A stretch of DNA of 64,000 nucleotides, taken from positions 22,438,727-22,502,726 of the forward strand of contig NC_053129.1 of NCBI RefSeq assembly GCF_010015445.1. The letters are read 5' to 3'. Of this stretch, positions 22,265 to 36,237 are shown one piece after another; position 1 is the first letter of the stretch, and every line of letters starts with the position of its first letter. Under the pieces are notes generated by a model, which was not told the origin of the DNA, did no database searches, and saw nothing but the letters and a program-made list of their open reading frames with translations. The DNA comes from Perca fluviatilis. Its lineage: Eukaryota > Chordata > Actinopteri > Perciformes > Percidae. The position numbers and the translations under genes are program-made.

Positions 22265-22500
22265 AAGACTTCTTTGCCCTTTGGTGTGAAGCGAGGGCCG
22301 ATCGATAGCGGTGTAATGAGCCTGGTATTAGCTGGGGTGCAGAGGGACTGGTGCAGGGCAGAGGGAGGGCAGGGGGGGAAGGGAAGAGCCAGGATCTGAT
22401 TCCCAACAGCAAACAACACCATTGCTGCAGACATCAGAACCAACACCTGAGTACACCTATTAAAGCCAGATGACCCTCGGCTCGGCTAATGACGAATCCA
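22265..22500. promoter_or_regulatory. Candidate regulatory element 3
   Basis: Contains GGCCGATCGATAGCGGTG, GTAATGAGCCTGGTATTAGC and GGCTCGGCTAATGACG in a higher-GC, high-complexity block between low-complexity purine tracts. No coding potential. Very tentative. Confidence 0.2.
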
Positions 22501-22879
22501 CCCTCATACAAACTTCTAACACACACATGTGCTCTCACACACTTTTATTCAACCTGCTGGCTGCTTTAGTACCCATCACAGAGTTGTTCTATCTCTGCCA
22601 AGCTGCCACATAAGCCAAACGCATTACCCAAAGAGGGCTAACAGAGAAAAACCAAGCCTAATCCCGACTAAGAAAAGGACTGCACTTAACATCACCTCTC
22701 CTTTTGGGTGCAGATTACCTAACAATGGCTTCTGCCACTCTCTTAAACCCACTACACAGTGGCAATTTGATTAGAAACAGAGAGATGCAGGGATTCTCTT
22801 TGGTTGGTTGAAAGAGAGAGAGAGCAAGGGGGACCAGCAGGGAGAAGAGGGGGATAACCATCAGGTACACTCAAAGCCA

Positions 22880-23175
22880 ATCTGTTGCCTCGTCAATAGG
22901 CTCATTCTGCTGGAGTGCCGAGCTTGCTAGCCCCCAGTCTCAGCCGCCAGACAGGCACAAGCCGGGGCGACGCTGAGAAAGGGCCACGCCTGGGTCCTCT
23001 CAATGGAGGGATCAAAGCAGGGATAGAAGGATGGGCCCCCTCTCATTGTGCTCGTGTCTCCCAAAACAAACGCATCCTTCTATCCGCTGGAAGCTGCGTG
23101 GAGGTGGTGTGGTCAGAGGAACAGATGGCGCAGGGGACTGCCACTGGGAGACACCTGCACGCTGCAAAATGAAGT
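22880..23175. other. GC-rich intergenic block
   Basis: Roughly 300 bases clearly richer in G+C than the flanks, overlapped by short frames on both strands without motifs. It could be regulatory or a lost exon of something; nothing recognised. Confidence 0.25.
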
Positions 23176-23399
23176 GTCGCCTTCAACACATCCACATGCC
23201 TAATTTCTGGATGACGAACATTTGGGCTTCCTTTCAATACAATAATAACACATAGTTATACAGTATATGCTATACTGTGAAGTGATGTGCTGAAAATGTT
23301 GCTTCCTGTTTAATCATGGGGAATATTTTTCTGGTTTAAGCACAACTATTCATCTCAGCTATATGTCCAGATAAAATCACTTGAAAGCATTTCATCAGC

Positions 23400-23630
23400 A
23401 AATCCCATGAAAAGACCAAAACCAACAATGAATTGATCAACAAGTATTGATTGTGTAGCAAAAGGCTGACCTATTTCTCCTCCAGGCTCCGTAGTTTTTG
23501 AGTCAAACCATGCCATAAATATTACAGCACCAAATGCAACAACAAATGCACTATGAACAATGTTTGCTAAAACATATACAGTGTCCTGTGACAGACTAAC
23601 ATATAAGCATTAAACTAAAGGGCCAGTTCA
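23400..23630. repeat. Dispersed repeat, copy C
   Basis: Starts AATCCCATGAAAAGACCAAA then ACCAACAATG, as copies A and B do, and continues with TTTTTGAGTCAAACCATGCC and GCACCAAATGCAACAACAAA. Probably a nonautonomous element; family not identified. Confidence 0.55.
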
Positions 23631-24110
23631 CCCCAAATCACAAAAAAAAACATTTTCTAGTGTTTCTAAATTGTTGTTTCCTATGTGATTATATTCTGAC
23701 ATATTTTTGAACAGTTTTCATTAGACCTACTTTCTACCAAAGAAATATTCCCTACACAAACTATAGATTATCCACAGTAATAGGGACAATGTCTCTGAAA
23801 AGGGATGCTGCAGGTGAATTGTTTCCAGTGACCTTCACGCATTTTTTTAGTTTTAATAATTTCAGTTAACTAACTCTTTAACATATTTCTTTAATACTCT
23901 TGCTCGTTTTTTCTATCCTAATCCTGTGCACCACCTACGACGAAAAGCTCTAATGCCCTCATGTTTTATCTGCTAAACTCAATCTAAAACAGAAAATGTT
24001 AAAATTGACTTGCTGCTAATTAGATATTTTTGTTTAGAGGAAAACAATCAAAATTGTTCATTTTGTATTATTAACATTATTTCCTCATGCCGTGAATAGT
24101 CACAGTCTCA
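23631..24110. other. AT-rich intergenic DNA
   Basis: Nothing recognised. Confidence 0.4.
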
Positions 24111-24114
24111 TTCC

Positions 24115-24375
24115 CTGCCAGTGAGTAGAGAGATTTTCAGGAGCCCATCAGAAGCAGGGCTTCCAGTAGATATAACCCGTGCTATGGTAATCACATGCTA
24201 ATCACAGTTAACACCAGCGCAGGGTCCTATACTCTAGATTAATGCATCCGTCGCATATTCACGTTTCCATTAGCATAAATCAGGTTCACCCTGCCTTTGT
24301 AATTAGTGTTTTCATGTGAATGATAATAAGATATGGTGATTAGGTCAGAGTACTAGAATGGAAATGCTTGTCAGC
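24115..24375. promoter_or_regulatory. Candidate regulatory element 4, POU/homeodomain-rich
   Basis: Contains CACATGCTAATCACAG, ATTAATGCAT, CCATTAGCATAAATCA, TTGTAATTAGTG and GGTGATTAGG within 200 bases. ATGCTAAT and TTAGCATAAAT resemble octamer/POU III sites. No coding frame. Inference from motif density only. Confidence 0.28.
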
Positions 24376-25805
24376 TTAGTCGGCTCCAAACTGTTCTACA
24401 CATGTTGGACTATCAATATGTGCTTCCTCGAGAAACAATTAATGATGTTGAAAGATAATTGAAGATTGATAGTTGGATGTGGAAAACAAAAGTAGAGTAT
24501 TAATGAAATTTCTGCAAGACACGAGAAGTATTAGGATTCTTATGGCAGAGTCAAAAGACATGTATGTAAAAGCACACCATCAGTTTCACCCTTCATACAG
24601 TATGTTGTAGTAGACCATTTTACAAATCCTAATATATGTTTTACGTATTTAATTCATAAATTACTGCATGCTTTATAATGTTAAGGAGATATTTACAATG
24701 ACACTGAAATTGTGAATTTGAACTTTGTGTTTACATAAAGACTGATTCAAAGCTAGGGAAAAACTTACAAATACTACATATGGAAAAGTTATCTGAACGT
24801 TAACAGGATCATTCACTTTTTTGTTTTGGATCACACTGTCCATCCCTGTGGACAAATGTTCCCAGGCTGCAGGACCACACTTTTCTTACCCCAAAAACAT
24901 GGGAATGGTATGAGGAGCCCCATTCTTCTCCATAAATAAGTGCATGAAAACTCAAAGGGACGTGCTCTGCCATAGCTTGCACCAAGGACACAATTCACCT
25001 CTGTTCTTCTGAAGTCAACATACAATAAAAACCTTTTTGCACTGTCTGCAGTCAATATTATACCTTTTTTTATACGAGGCAGTGCAGAAAAAAGCACAAG
25101 AGAGCACGTATGAGCGTACGAGTGTGCTTGGTAACATGTAAGGGCTCCAACACGAGGTCACAACACAGAGCCTGCACGTGAATATAAGTGAGGGAGAAAA
25201 TATGTTCAGGTGCAGTGCACACCTGTGTACTTTGATGAAACACACCGCATAAGCAGGACACGCAGCAGTGATTGGCCAGAGGTGGGGTTCATTCTTTGTG
25301 GGTTTTGTCTCCCTCGGGACACCCCTTACACCCCTTCAGCCCCTGACATGGAGCATTCCTCTCAGGCTGGTGACCCCACGTGACGGACAGCATCCTCCAT
25401 GCCTATAACCAACGGATGCGACCCGCGCAGCCCCAAGAGACAGAAAGGCAGAGGTTGTGATCAGGAATGTGAAAATAATTAAACAAATCAAAAGGTTTTC
25501 AGTGAGTTATAACAGCAGCAGAATGGGAATAAATGAGATTGAATCAAACTCTAAAGGATCAAAATGAAAACCACAATCCATTATTTAATGCCATCAGGGT
25601 TGTTGTGCAAGTGTGTGTATTGCAAGAGTTATTTCTCATTTAAGCTGACACCCCTGTTTCCATGGTAATTTATAAGGCCTGACCTGTGAATCCCACCACC
25701 TCCAAAACTGTCTTGGGTATGGGTATCATAACCCTTCTTTGAACAGTTTGGTAGCACATCAAAAGTCTAAAATGTGAAAAACCGATAGTCATGACACAAC
25801 TTTTG
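24376..25805. other. Intergenic DNA
   Basis: AT-rich to about 24830, then more balanced. Minus-strand frames at 24809-25261 overlap one another and carry no motif. Nothing supported. Confidence 0.4.
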
Positions 25806-25864
25806 GTATCCCGCTCTTTTTTTAGGTTAGGGCTTAGCCCTAACCTAAAAAAAGAGCGGGATAC
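25806..25864. repeat. Perfect 59-bp palindrome (29-bp arms, 1-base centre)
   Basis: The left arm 25806-25834 and right arm 25836-25864 are exact reverse complements around a single T (25835). The inner core reads GGTTAGGGCTTAGCCCTAACC and the outer part GTATCCCGCTC. Pairing breaks at 25805/25865. Such a hairpin has essentially no loop, unlike a pre-miRNA. See findings. Confidence 0.97.
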
Positions 25865-26755
25865 GGTAAATAAAGGTGAAATTACTTCTTTTTATTTTTT
25901 TTGGGTGGGAAAAGTCTGACAAAATTGCAGAATGGCCAGGCAGTTAAATAGCAGCCACCATTTCTAAATCAACCACTTTTTTCCAGACATGGGTATCTAT
26001 TGTAGTTTATAGGTATTTTTTTGGTTTACAGGGCAGTAAACACTTTCTTACCTCCAGTCACATTTGTGAGAGGACTCTGCATCACATTGCAGCTCTCGTC
26101 GGGGAAGAGGAATAGCTGAATGAGAGATTCTCAAACAGGGGCAGTAATTTGCAGAGTGTGTTTCTAAGTTATTCCAGCTCCCCGCAGCTCAGCAGTGGCT
26201 GACCCCTCTCCCCGTCTGTCTGCTAAGAGGCCGACAGGGAGGAATCAGCCCAAATTACCTTTATTGATCCAGTGAGACAGGTGAATACCAAGCAGGTCTC
26301 TCTCCCCTTCACTCTTCTTATCTCTCCATCCCCCTCCCTGCCTGCAAGAAGAGAGAATATAAAAGAAAGAAAGAAAGAAGGTAGCTTTTACGTGAGAGGA
26401 ACTATTCTAACCACCACCACACGTTACTGTATCAGCCATTGCAATGATTTACTGTTGCATTCAGGTCGCTGTGATTAAACCTGCCTTCTCGTTGCTCATC
26501 TTTCACCAGAGTGAACAGAAATGGTGAGCGGCTGTTTTTCTGCCTCCAATCCACCGTTGTCCTTTCGCCCCAGCATACAAATCACTGTGGCGGTGAAAAA
26601 GGTACTCCATTAGGTCCAACTCTGAGTTAAATCAATGCGTGACTTATCAAATGAAATAGGGGATTATGAGGTAATCACCTGGCAAACGTTGCTGAAATTG
26701 TAATTATCTCCACTGCACACATCTCAGAGAGAGGAGACCAAACTAACTATTTACG
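25865..26755. other. Intergenic DNA, possibly with a regulatory block at 26590-26755
   Basis: Mostly unremarkable. Within 26630-26755 are GGGGATTATGAGGTAATCAC and TTGTAATTATCTCC, homeodomain-type motifs in a non-coding stretch. An AAAG run lies at 26361-26380. Confidence 0.3.
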
Positions 26756-28042
26756 TGGAGGATGGGATAACAAGGTGTAGAAAAGCACAACAGCTATATC
26801 TCTTAGACAGCGACGTGTGGCAGAATGTTTATGTGCTGAGAGGAACCAGAGCTACTCTGCGGTTTCTCTGGCTCAATAGAGAAATATGTACAAAGGCGTT
26901 CACTGCTTTGACAGATTTATGCTTCTTGTCCTCTTTCTCATTACTGCAAGACTGCTGCTCAGTCTTGTTGCTGCCTAATCACAGCGCTGTTTATGTGCAT
27001 TACATTCTCAGCACAGGCAGGTGCTACATTATGTACAGTGTTATGAAAGGATTTGTAAACGGCATACTTTTACGACATTCATAAATTACACTGAAGTAAG
27101 AAATAAAATCTGCAATGTAAATAAATAATCTGAAAATCCCAAATTTAAGATATAAAAAGATAATCTAATGACATATAAAATAATAAAAAGATAGAATAAT
27201 TAAATAAATAGAAAATGTGTTTTGTTTAATGCGTTATAGATTTTAGATAAATAAAAAATAATTGTATCTTTTAAAGAGAAATTTAAAAAATCCATGATAA
27301 CCTTTGTACTGTTTATTTTTATTATAAATTTTGGACCCTGAAGCAATACATATGTATAATTAAAGTCCACTGTGAATTGAAATCTGTTATCAGCCTTTGC
27401 GAGTTAAAAAGTTACAGTTAAGACAATTTTGAAAAGGCAATTGAAACCTGTGGCTACAACCACAAAATTTAATCTGATCATACATAGATATATAATATAT
27501 TTCCCACTGACAGAATGAAACGATGATAAGGGATATATTTATGTTTAAACAATGAAAAGTATTTGAAATGTATTTCTCTATAAAACTCTTGACTGCATTT
27601 TCAACTGCACTGCAATGGTAATTAAATAAGAATTTAGTAGCACAGCAATTTACAGTCATTCACTATGCATTTTGAAACATAAAATAAATACATTTATGCA
27701 ATCTAATATTGAACATTCTGTGTCTGTATTTATTTTTCATGAAAATTCACATGAAGAACCTTCCAAAATTCTCTCCCTTTCATATATGTGGAGTTTGAAT
27801 TATCTACATCCTATAATTGAAAATGACTGATCACTGTGTAAGTGCAACACAGTCCCCAGGTGGAAGTACTGCAAAGTTACATCACTGGACCCAAAGCCAG
27901 TTGAAATCTGACTTTTGGCTATCTTGCCCCATCTGTTGGTCAGATGCACTCACTGTACTGTGTAGCTCTAAATAACTGCCAGCTAATTAAAGTGAAACAC
28001 AGAATGAGATATGAGACCGTCTATTCTCCAGTTTTTTAATGT
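26756..28042. other. AT-rich intergenic DNA
   Basis: The frame at 26755-27084 has no recognisable domain. The remainder is very AT-rich with no feature. Confidence 0.4.
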
Positions 28043-28098
28043 GAAGAAGAAGAAGAAGAAGAAGAAGAAGAAGAAGAAGAAGAAGAAGAAGAAGAAGA
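28043..28098. repeat. (GAA)n microsatellite
   Basis: About 18 GAA units: a homopurine triplet tract of the kind able to form triplex DNA. Confidence 0.97.
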
Positions 28099-31000
28099 GA
28101 GGAAGTTCTGCTGCCTGGTAGTATCAACTGGTGCTTAGTTATTATGATTGTTCTCATAGCTAAATATCATATTCATTGCTGTAAGAGGAAATGTTCTAGG
28201 TCTTCCTTTGTTTGGTTTTTGAGTGATTTTGAATTGTTTTTTTCTTCAATGTAAAAGGTAAAAATCAAGTAAAATTGCAAGAAAAATGTGTAGTGACATA
28301 TCTAGGAAATAACTGTTTTGATTAATCTCCCCTTGTGTGCTGCTCCTAAATGTTGATTTTATTTTCTCTGGCCTTTTTGCTTTTGACTCGTGTTTTTTTA
28401 AGTAATTCCCCCCATTTTGTTTTGTTTTTTGTTGATGTTTTTGCTTAGGGGATTCTCTTCTTTCTTGAACATTGACAACATTTGTACTGAATCCACTGAC
28501 TATTTTCTTTCCCCTACGAGGAATTTTTATATGTTGTTGACTTTTTTCAATAAAAAAATAAAAAGTTTCAACTGGTGCTAATGCTGAATTTTGAGGTGGT
28601 AACGGTTAGGTGACGCACACACTACAAACACCACAAAACAGGCTGTACGTTTTTGACAGCTACCCATCCCAGGCACACTTTAACATTGTATCTGATGTTC
28701 TATGTCACTGACAGGCACTGTTATGTCAGTATTTAAAAAAATTATTCCTGTAACCCCAAATAAAATCTTGCATAACATCCATATGAAAGATCATTAAAGT
28801 TGAAGAAAAGCAGTACTTACTGTTCCATATTTATCCATCAGTGCATGAAAAATCACTTTTTAATCATAGAGCTGCAGAGCAGTAACATCACTAAAGAAAC
28901 TTTCTACTCTACACAAAGCAGCACTTCCTGTCAACATGCACAAACTTGTACATAAGCAGAAACACAGTGCCCCCTTTTGGCTTCCAGCTGAACTACCTTT
29001 AAAAACACAACCAGCCATAAATAGATTATCCACTATCGAAGCTATTCTGACTTGGTACAACTATGACAACAAGCCCTCTGTCCGCCCAGGGACAAGCAGA
29101 GGTGTGACTGTGAGAAGCCGGCGCATTAGGTTCAGTCTGAGCTGGGCTGAGTCACACTTCGTCACCTCTTTTTGGTGTCTGTGATCACACCACAAGCCCT
29201 GTCAAAGTTCACAGGGGCAGGCCAGCAGTCACACTCTCCAAATGCATTTTCATAACAAGATTAAAAATCACACAAAGTAACATCTTCAGTGACAAAATTG
29301 TTGCATGCTCATGAATACTCAATTTTGAGCACCACCAAATTAGGCGTCCTTTACAACAATTGTTTAGAAAATGATAACTTTTAAAGTATAATTGTGATCT
29401 ACATAGATCTAAAGTTAACAGACAGGACCAGGGGAAGATTAATATCCATCACTTTATATTCTATATTAAAATCTGACTATTTTAACTTATTATTAGAGAC
29501 TAGTGTATTTCGAGGCAAGGAGAGAGGGGAGTTGTGACGCGTGATCGGCCACAGAGGTCAAACATGGGACTGAACAGCGTTTCCCCCCCCTTAGGTGTGT
29601 ATTCCTCGCGCTCAACTTCACACCAGCTCCTGGGAAAGGACAGCATGTGTCTGAAAAGTTAAAAGTGTGCAAAGTTCACCAAAACTCACAAAGTTTTTAT
29701 GGGCTAGGAGGACATCATGTAAGAGCAAAACCAAACATTTTAATTTAAAAATGTTAATGATAATGTGCATTTCATTGAAAAAACTTTCACACTTCACACT
29801 CATGCACAAACACATTCTATGCCTGAGACAGTCCTGTGCAACTAGTTTTCTTCAGCTATACTTTCCTTCTAAGCAATCCCCCACTGCATGTGTAACCACT
29901 AAACACAAGGTAATGTATGCACATGTAGATAAACCCACTAAGTAATGTCTGCTTCAGTTGACCCAAAGTGTGTGCAGTAAAGGTTATAAGTTCATCAGAC
30001 ATGGCATGAGTCCCTGGCTGGTTTTATATTTAACTCTGGAGGTGAGCAAATTTCACACCCAAGTAAGTGACACTCCGAAAACCACCAGCTCTGACACCCA
30101 GGCCTGGGAAAATCTCGACCATGCAGGCCAGGGTTGAAGAGGTTATCAGAGCTTCATCACCAGCTCCTAATGTCAGGTCTGCGTATAAATATTCAATTTG
30201 ATTTTGGTGCTCAGTAGCCTCTCTTACCCATTACACTCTGGAAACATTCAGCACAAACTTTCTTCTTTTGCTTTACACCCCTACAGTCTTCATACTTGTG
30301 TTTTAGTACCAATGTGGGTGTGGAAAAAAAAAAGTGTACCAAAACCAGTTTGTTAATTTATTATAACGGTCTTCGTTTTAATTATAACTCAGTCTGTCCA
30401 ATGGAGGTCAGTAGTTCAGTGGCAGTGCAGCACCCCTGGTGCAGTCAGAGACCACAGTTTCTCACGTGAATAAGGTGTGTAAACTTTGCACCCTGCAAAA
30501 CACCTAAAGACGATTCGAAGGGTTCCCACGGAAAGACTTGAAAGGTTGGCACCGGGGTCAGTTGAAGAGCTCAAGTCATTGAGTCAGAAATACAAAATGT
30601 GATATATTTTTACTGAGCACAGACTGCATGTTAGATGACAAGTCTTACAGTTTTATGGCAATATTTAAGTTTTAGAAACCGTGCACTAAACTATCTCATA
30701 TTCAAACAATATGCTTTGTGCAGCAATATGCAATGAGTCAAGACACCCATTTTAAACAGGTCATGGACATTCTTTTGTGGTTTAAAATCCAACTGTACAA
30801 CAGTATTATTACATCTACAGCTAAAGTCACTCTAAACCTGCTGCTCCCTTATTACTGTAAAACAATAAAACTACTTTCTTTCTGCATGCCAATGACTTCA
30901 TATCTGATTAATACGTATTAATAAGTATTGTTAATACAAAGGCTGATTTTTTGACATTTTGGTTTGTTGTAATTTAATTTACTGCAAACGTGTTCTCCAA

Positions 31001-32159
31001 TGTTTTAAATATTCACAACTACAGCATAGTATGAAGTCATGCATCGTTAGCTCACCTTGGAGCTCTGTCTTGTTGGGCTCTAAATCAATGAATGAATTAT
31101 TTAGGTGATATTGTGGTGCATTATCAAATAGAATTGTGTGTTTTACTGTAATTACCAAAACCTGTTTGACACATAAGTAGCTGGTTGTTAGATTTCTAGA
31201 TGAGATATAATGTGTAGTCTGTAGTAAACACTGGAGGTAATGGTGTCCATACACAATGCCAGTGAGCAGGAGGAACAAGGGGTCACTAAATGACCAACGC
31301 CTTATTTTTGCCCCAGGGCCCTGTAAGGTAATGTGTTAATCTGGCTCTGATTTATTTTTTTATTTTTTGTATAGTTAGTCAAAGTTGGAGTGACAAAACT
31401 TCTAAGTGGAGATAAATGATGCAATTGATATTAAATGATGCCACAAATTAATAAAAAAAACAACACAATCATGGGGGCAATCACTGAAAACCTTTGTCCA
31501 TCATGCCTATATGTTCTGCCTGATGCCATTACTGTAATACCAGTAAATGTGTGTGTTTGTTTGTTTGTGTGCGAAGGTGGGGCACTGCACAGTAGTCCTA
31601 TAATGATGAAAGCTTTTTAATAGCTCCATTAAGTGATCTGAATGTGAATATACATTCGGTCATTAATTCACGTGTTATCAAACCATTCCTCAATCTATTC
31701 ATTCCTTCATTTCCTATCATGTGAGTGGATGAAAGAAAATACTTTTTATGGCATACATCTTTTCATCATTTCAGTCTGTCCTGATGTATATAAAGAGAAT
31801 ATTTAAAGTCCAACCATCATTGAATTCATGAAATAATGATAACTCTGACTATGCCAGTAGTTTTTGTCTAAGCTGGTAGCTTCATTGGAGATCTGCAAAC
31901 GTTTTTCCTTTGACTATCTCACCGCAGATCTTTATGCTCTCCTGACCCGGTTGACACCTTTCGTGTCACGCTCACTCAGTTTCCGCACTTCAGGCGACAG
32001 TGCGCAGGAAATGGCGCTTTGACCACCTTGCACTTATCCATGGGAAAAGAGCTGTTCAGCCACAAGCACGCGGATGTGTCAGATAACCCCTACTCTGCTA
32101 CAACTTAGTAACTAAGACCAGACGTGTCCGTAAACTCCAGGAAATAACCCCTATAGCCA
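28099..32159. other. Intergenic DNA between sim1 and ripply
   Basis: Mostly AT-rich. The sequence ending in AATAAAAAAATAAAAAG near 28548-28564 could be a retroelement tail but has no other support. Short frames (28860-29184, 29618-29945, 30979-31278) have no motif. No RNA gene seen. Confidence 0.35.
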
Positions 32160-32446
32160 CTCCACTTGCACTTGTTTCGCGTTGCCAGACCTTCCTCCAC
32201 AGCACTACGGAACACTAACCTTCATCCTGGACTTTACATCTGCATTGCATATACTATTATTTTCAAATGTTGCACTTAACCCATTCAGCCTTTTTTCTTA
32301 TGCATAGTTACTTGGTATTGTATATATTTGCTTTTCTGTATTGTTTATAATGTTGAATATGTTTGTTTGTTTATGTATGCACCATTTACCAAGGCACATT
32401 CCACATAAGTGTACACAAAAACCTTTTCTGATTCTGATTCTAATAA
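32160..32446 (+). mobile_element. Possible LINE 3' tail fragment
   Basis: AT-rich sequence ending in CTTTTCTGATTCTGATTC, a short tandem of GATTCT of the type that ends several teleost non-LTR retrotransposons. A similar tail in opposite orientation lies at 36842-36910. No coding remnant is visible. Confidence 0.35.
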
Positions 32447-32723
32447 GGAAAATTATATTAGGCTATATAATGATAGAGATGCTTTAATGAAGAAGCAAAT
32501 GAAAAAAAAAACAGAGAGCCCAGATACACATAAACCACTAATGTCTTACAGAGTTTCAAATAGGTCTTTTTTAATAAAGTCCCAGTGGAGAAGGTCTTTC
32601 CCTTCGCTCAGAAAACTTTGTTTTGTTCCTGTTTCTGTAGCAACTGATTTCATTTCGACTACCGAATAAAACCTGATTCAAATCAATAATTAAGCCCCAG
32701 ACAACGACATTCATTTTATGCAT

Positions 32724-32729
32724 TTTATT
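32724..32729 (-). terminator. Poly(A) signal of the ripply gene
   Basis: AATAAA on the minus strand, about 155 bases beyond the stop codon at 32882-32884. It defines a short 3' UTR. Confidence 0.6.
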
Positions 32730-32881
32730 GCAATTCTCAGGTACAAAAGAGGTAGACATGTTAAATGAATAACTTAAACAGTGAAAAAGGTCAATTTACA
32801 TATATTTACAGTAATAAGTTAAAAGAAATATATTATCACATTATGAAGGAATTCGTCTTCAATGGCTTCAGAAAGCCACAT

Positions 32882-33436
32882 TTAGTTCAGCTCCTTTTCT
32901 ATCTCCTCCTCTTCATCATCGCTGTCTTCATCGCTGCTGGAGTCTTCGTAAGGGCAGATGGTCGCTTGGACCGGATAGTTGCGCAGGAGCATTTCTGCTT
33001 CCTGGTACAGATAGTCGAACAATTTCGATTTCGGCCAGTACAACCTTTAAAAAGAGAACAAAAATGAATAAGACATGCATACAAAGAAATAACCTGCATA
33101 AGAATTAAAGATAATTTAGTTACCAAAACTCTACTTACTTCACTGGGTGAATGAACTGAGGAGCTTTGGGGAGTTGTGCAGCAGAAAGTTCTCCGTGAAT
33201 AGAGTGAGCCTGAAAGTTAAAATAGAACGACTTTGTTAAACTTTTTATCCATTAAACAACATACGTTTGAATTTAAAAACCATTAAAAGTCAAATCAAGT
33301 CGTCTAAACTCACCTTGTGTGTCCCAGTTGTGTCCTCTGTTCCAGTCCATGGTCTCCACAAACGACCGGACTGCTGAGTCACATTGTCTCCATTAAAAAC
33401 AGAAGTTAATCCAACTTTGGTAGTGAAAGTCCCCAT
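32882..33436 (-). CDS. ripply2: Ripply-family transcriptional repressor, probably Ripply2 (3 exons, complete)
   Basis: Ripply proteins convert T-box factors (Tbx6 and relatives) from activators to repressors by recruiting Groucho/TLE, and end the segmental programme in presomitic mesoderm (family knowledge). Coding exons on the minus strand: 33436-33314, 33209-33139, 33044-32882; junctions are GT-AG and phases fit (0, then 2). The product is 118 residues, a normal Ripply size. The Groucho-binding WRPW motif is at residues 27-30 (SGRLWRPWTG). The Ripply homology region, about residues 60-98, reads FIHPVKLYWPKSK, then LFDYLYQEAEMLLRNYPVQA and TICPYEDS. An acidic tail (DSSSDEDSDDEEEE) follows, as is typical. 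The paralogue is chosen mainly because mrap2 is the next gene here and RIPPLY2 and MRAP2 are close neighbours at human 6q14; ripply1 remains possible. Confidence 0.92.
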
Positions 33437-33507
33437 AGTTCCTTGTAGTGGTCAGTCCTGCGTAAAGTCCTCAGAGGATGTGTGACTGAAGGCAGCTAGG
33501 AGCCTCC

Positions 33508-33515
33508 TATTTATC
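33508..33515 (-). promoter_or_regulatory. TATA-like box of ripply
   Basis: GATAAATA on the minus strand about 72 bases upstream of the start codon, which would place transcription start around 33480. Position fits; not otherwise supported. Confidence 0.4.
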
Positions 33516-33619
33516 AGGGCCCTGGGTAGCTAGTGCCAAAATGCGCTTTGACGAGTCCCCAAGTGTCTCCTTGCGCCACGCTGTTAAGGTGCGAAGTCAC
33601 ACTTCAGCAAACTCCAACC

Positions 33620-35264
<1,645 letters not shown>

Positions 35265-35308
<44 letters not shown>
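35265..35308. repeat. (CA)n microsatellite
   Basis: Twenty-two CA units. Confidence 0.98.
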
Positions 35309-35312
<4 letters not shown>

Positions 35313-36235
35313 AGAACAGACAAAATATTAAGGACACTTATTATGGAAAGCGCTACAGGAAAAAAAAAACTTTAAAATAAACCAATAACAAAGGATGAGA
35401 TGGAGATCAAAATATGAAGATTTGGATTGTACAAAGAAGAAGCTGCAGCTCAACATCAGAGAAATAGATGTCTTAAACAGACATCCAGTGTTTTATTTAT
35501 GACTGAAAAGTTCACCATTTGCTCCTTGTCACATCCACTTCTCTATAGCTTTTCCTCATAAAACCTCCTCCATTATCTCTATTGCTTCACTTTTGTCTCA
35601 CTTTGACTTTTTTTCTTTTTCTGCTTATTATTCATAGGTCATGCTGCTTCTTTTTTTGCCCACGTCATTTAACACTTATCTCTTACAACGAATCTCATAC
35701 TTGAGAGTTCCTCTCAATGGCACTACTAATGTAATTTTCTAGTATTTCATTCAGCTAAGCCTTTTTTAAAACACAGAATTTAATGTGTTCCCAAAATTAA
35801 TATGAATTCATTCTTTAGCCATCAGCTAAAAATCAAGTTTACCATACAGTCTAGATATTAACATGTAATAATGATACCCTTCATGGTTGATGGTCCTGCT
35901 TCCAGTGTGTGTGTGTGTGTGAGTGGTTTCACCCATTATCCTTGTGCTGGGCTCAGGTTTTAAATTGTTTTTTTGGGGGGGCGGGGTTTAACTGAGTGGA
36001 TATATTTGGAAGCACTCACATTAAGTGTTGCACTGCATGAAAAAAATGTTCTTACGTCATGCACCAGTAACAACAGTATTGTTTGGGATCTTGATATTAT
36101 CCTTGGACTTTAGTAGGTAGGGTTCATGCTGGGCCACTGATAAAAAATACACAATGTTGCGAAAGATCCTGTTGTATTCTTAGAAACGATACGTTATCTA
36201 TCTACAAGATGAATCTCGAAAACAAACCTTCCATT
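35309..36235. other. Intergenic DNA
   Basis: AT-rich, with a short TG run at about 35906-35920. Nothing else recognised. Confidence 0.4.
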
Positions 36236-36237
36236 CT

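Noticed and set aside
21735..22446. Overlapping minus-strand open frames as a possible small gene.
   Set aside because: Proline/leucine/serine-rich translations of low-complexity purine tracts, with no consistent splice sites.
25806..25864. Head-to-head telomere fusion relic (TTAGGG facing CCCTAA in the palindrome core).
   Set aside because: Only one repeat unit per side; true fusion sites carry long degenerate arrays. A pre-miRNA was also rejected because there is virtually no loop.
28043..28098. GAA tract as coding poly-acidic/lysine repeat.
   Set aside because: No exon or open frame surrounds it; it is a microsatellite.
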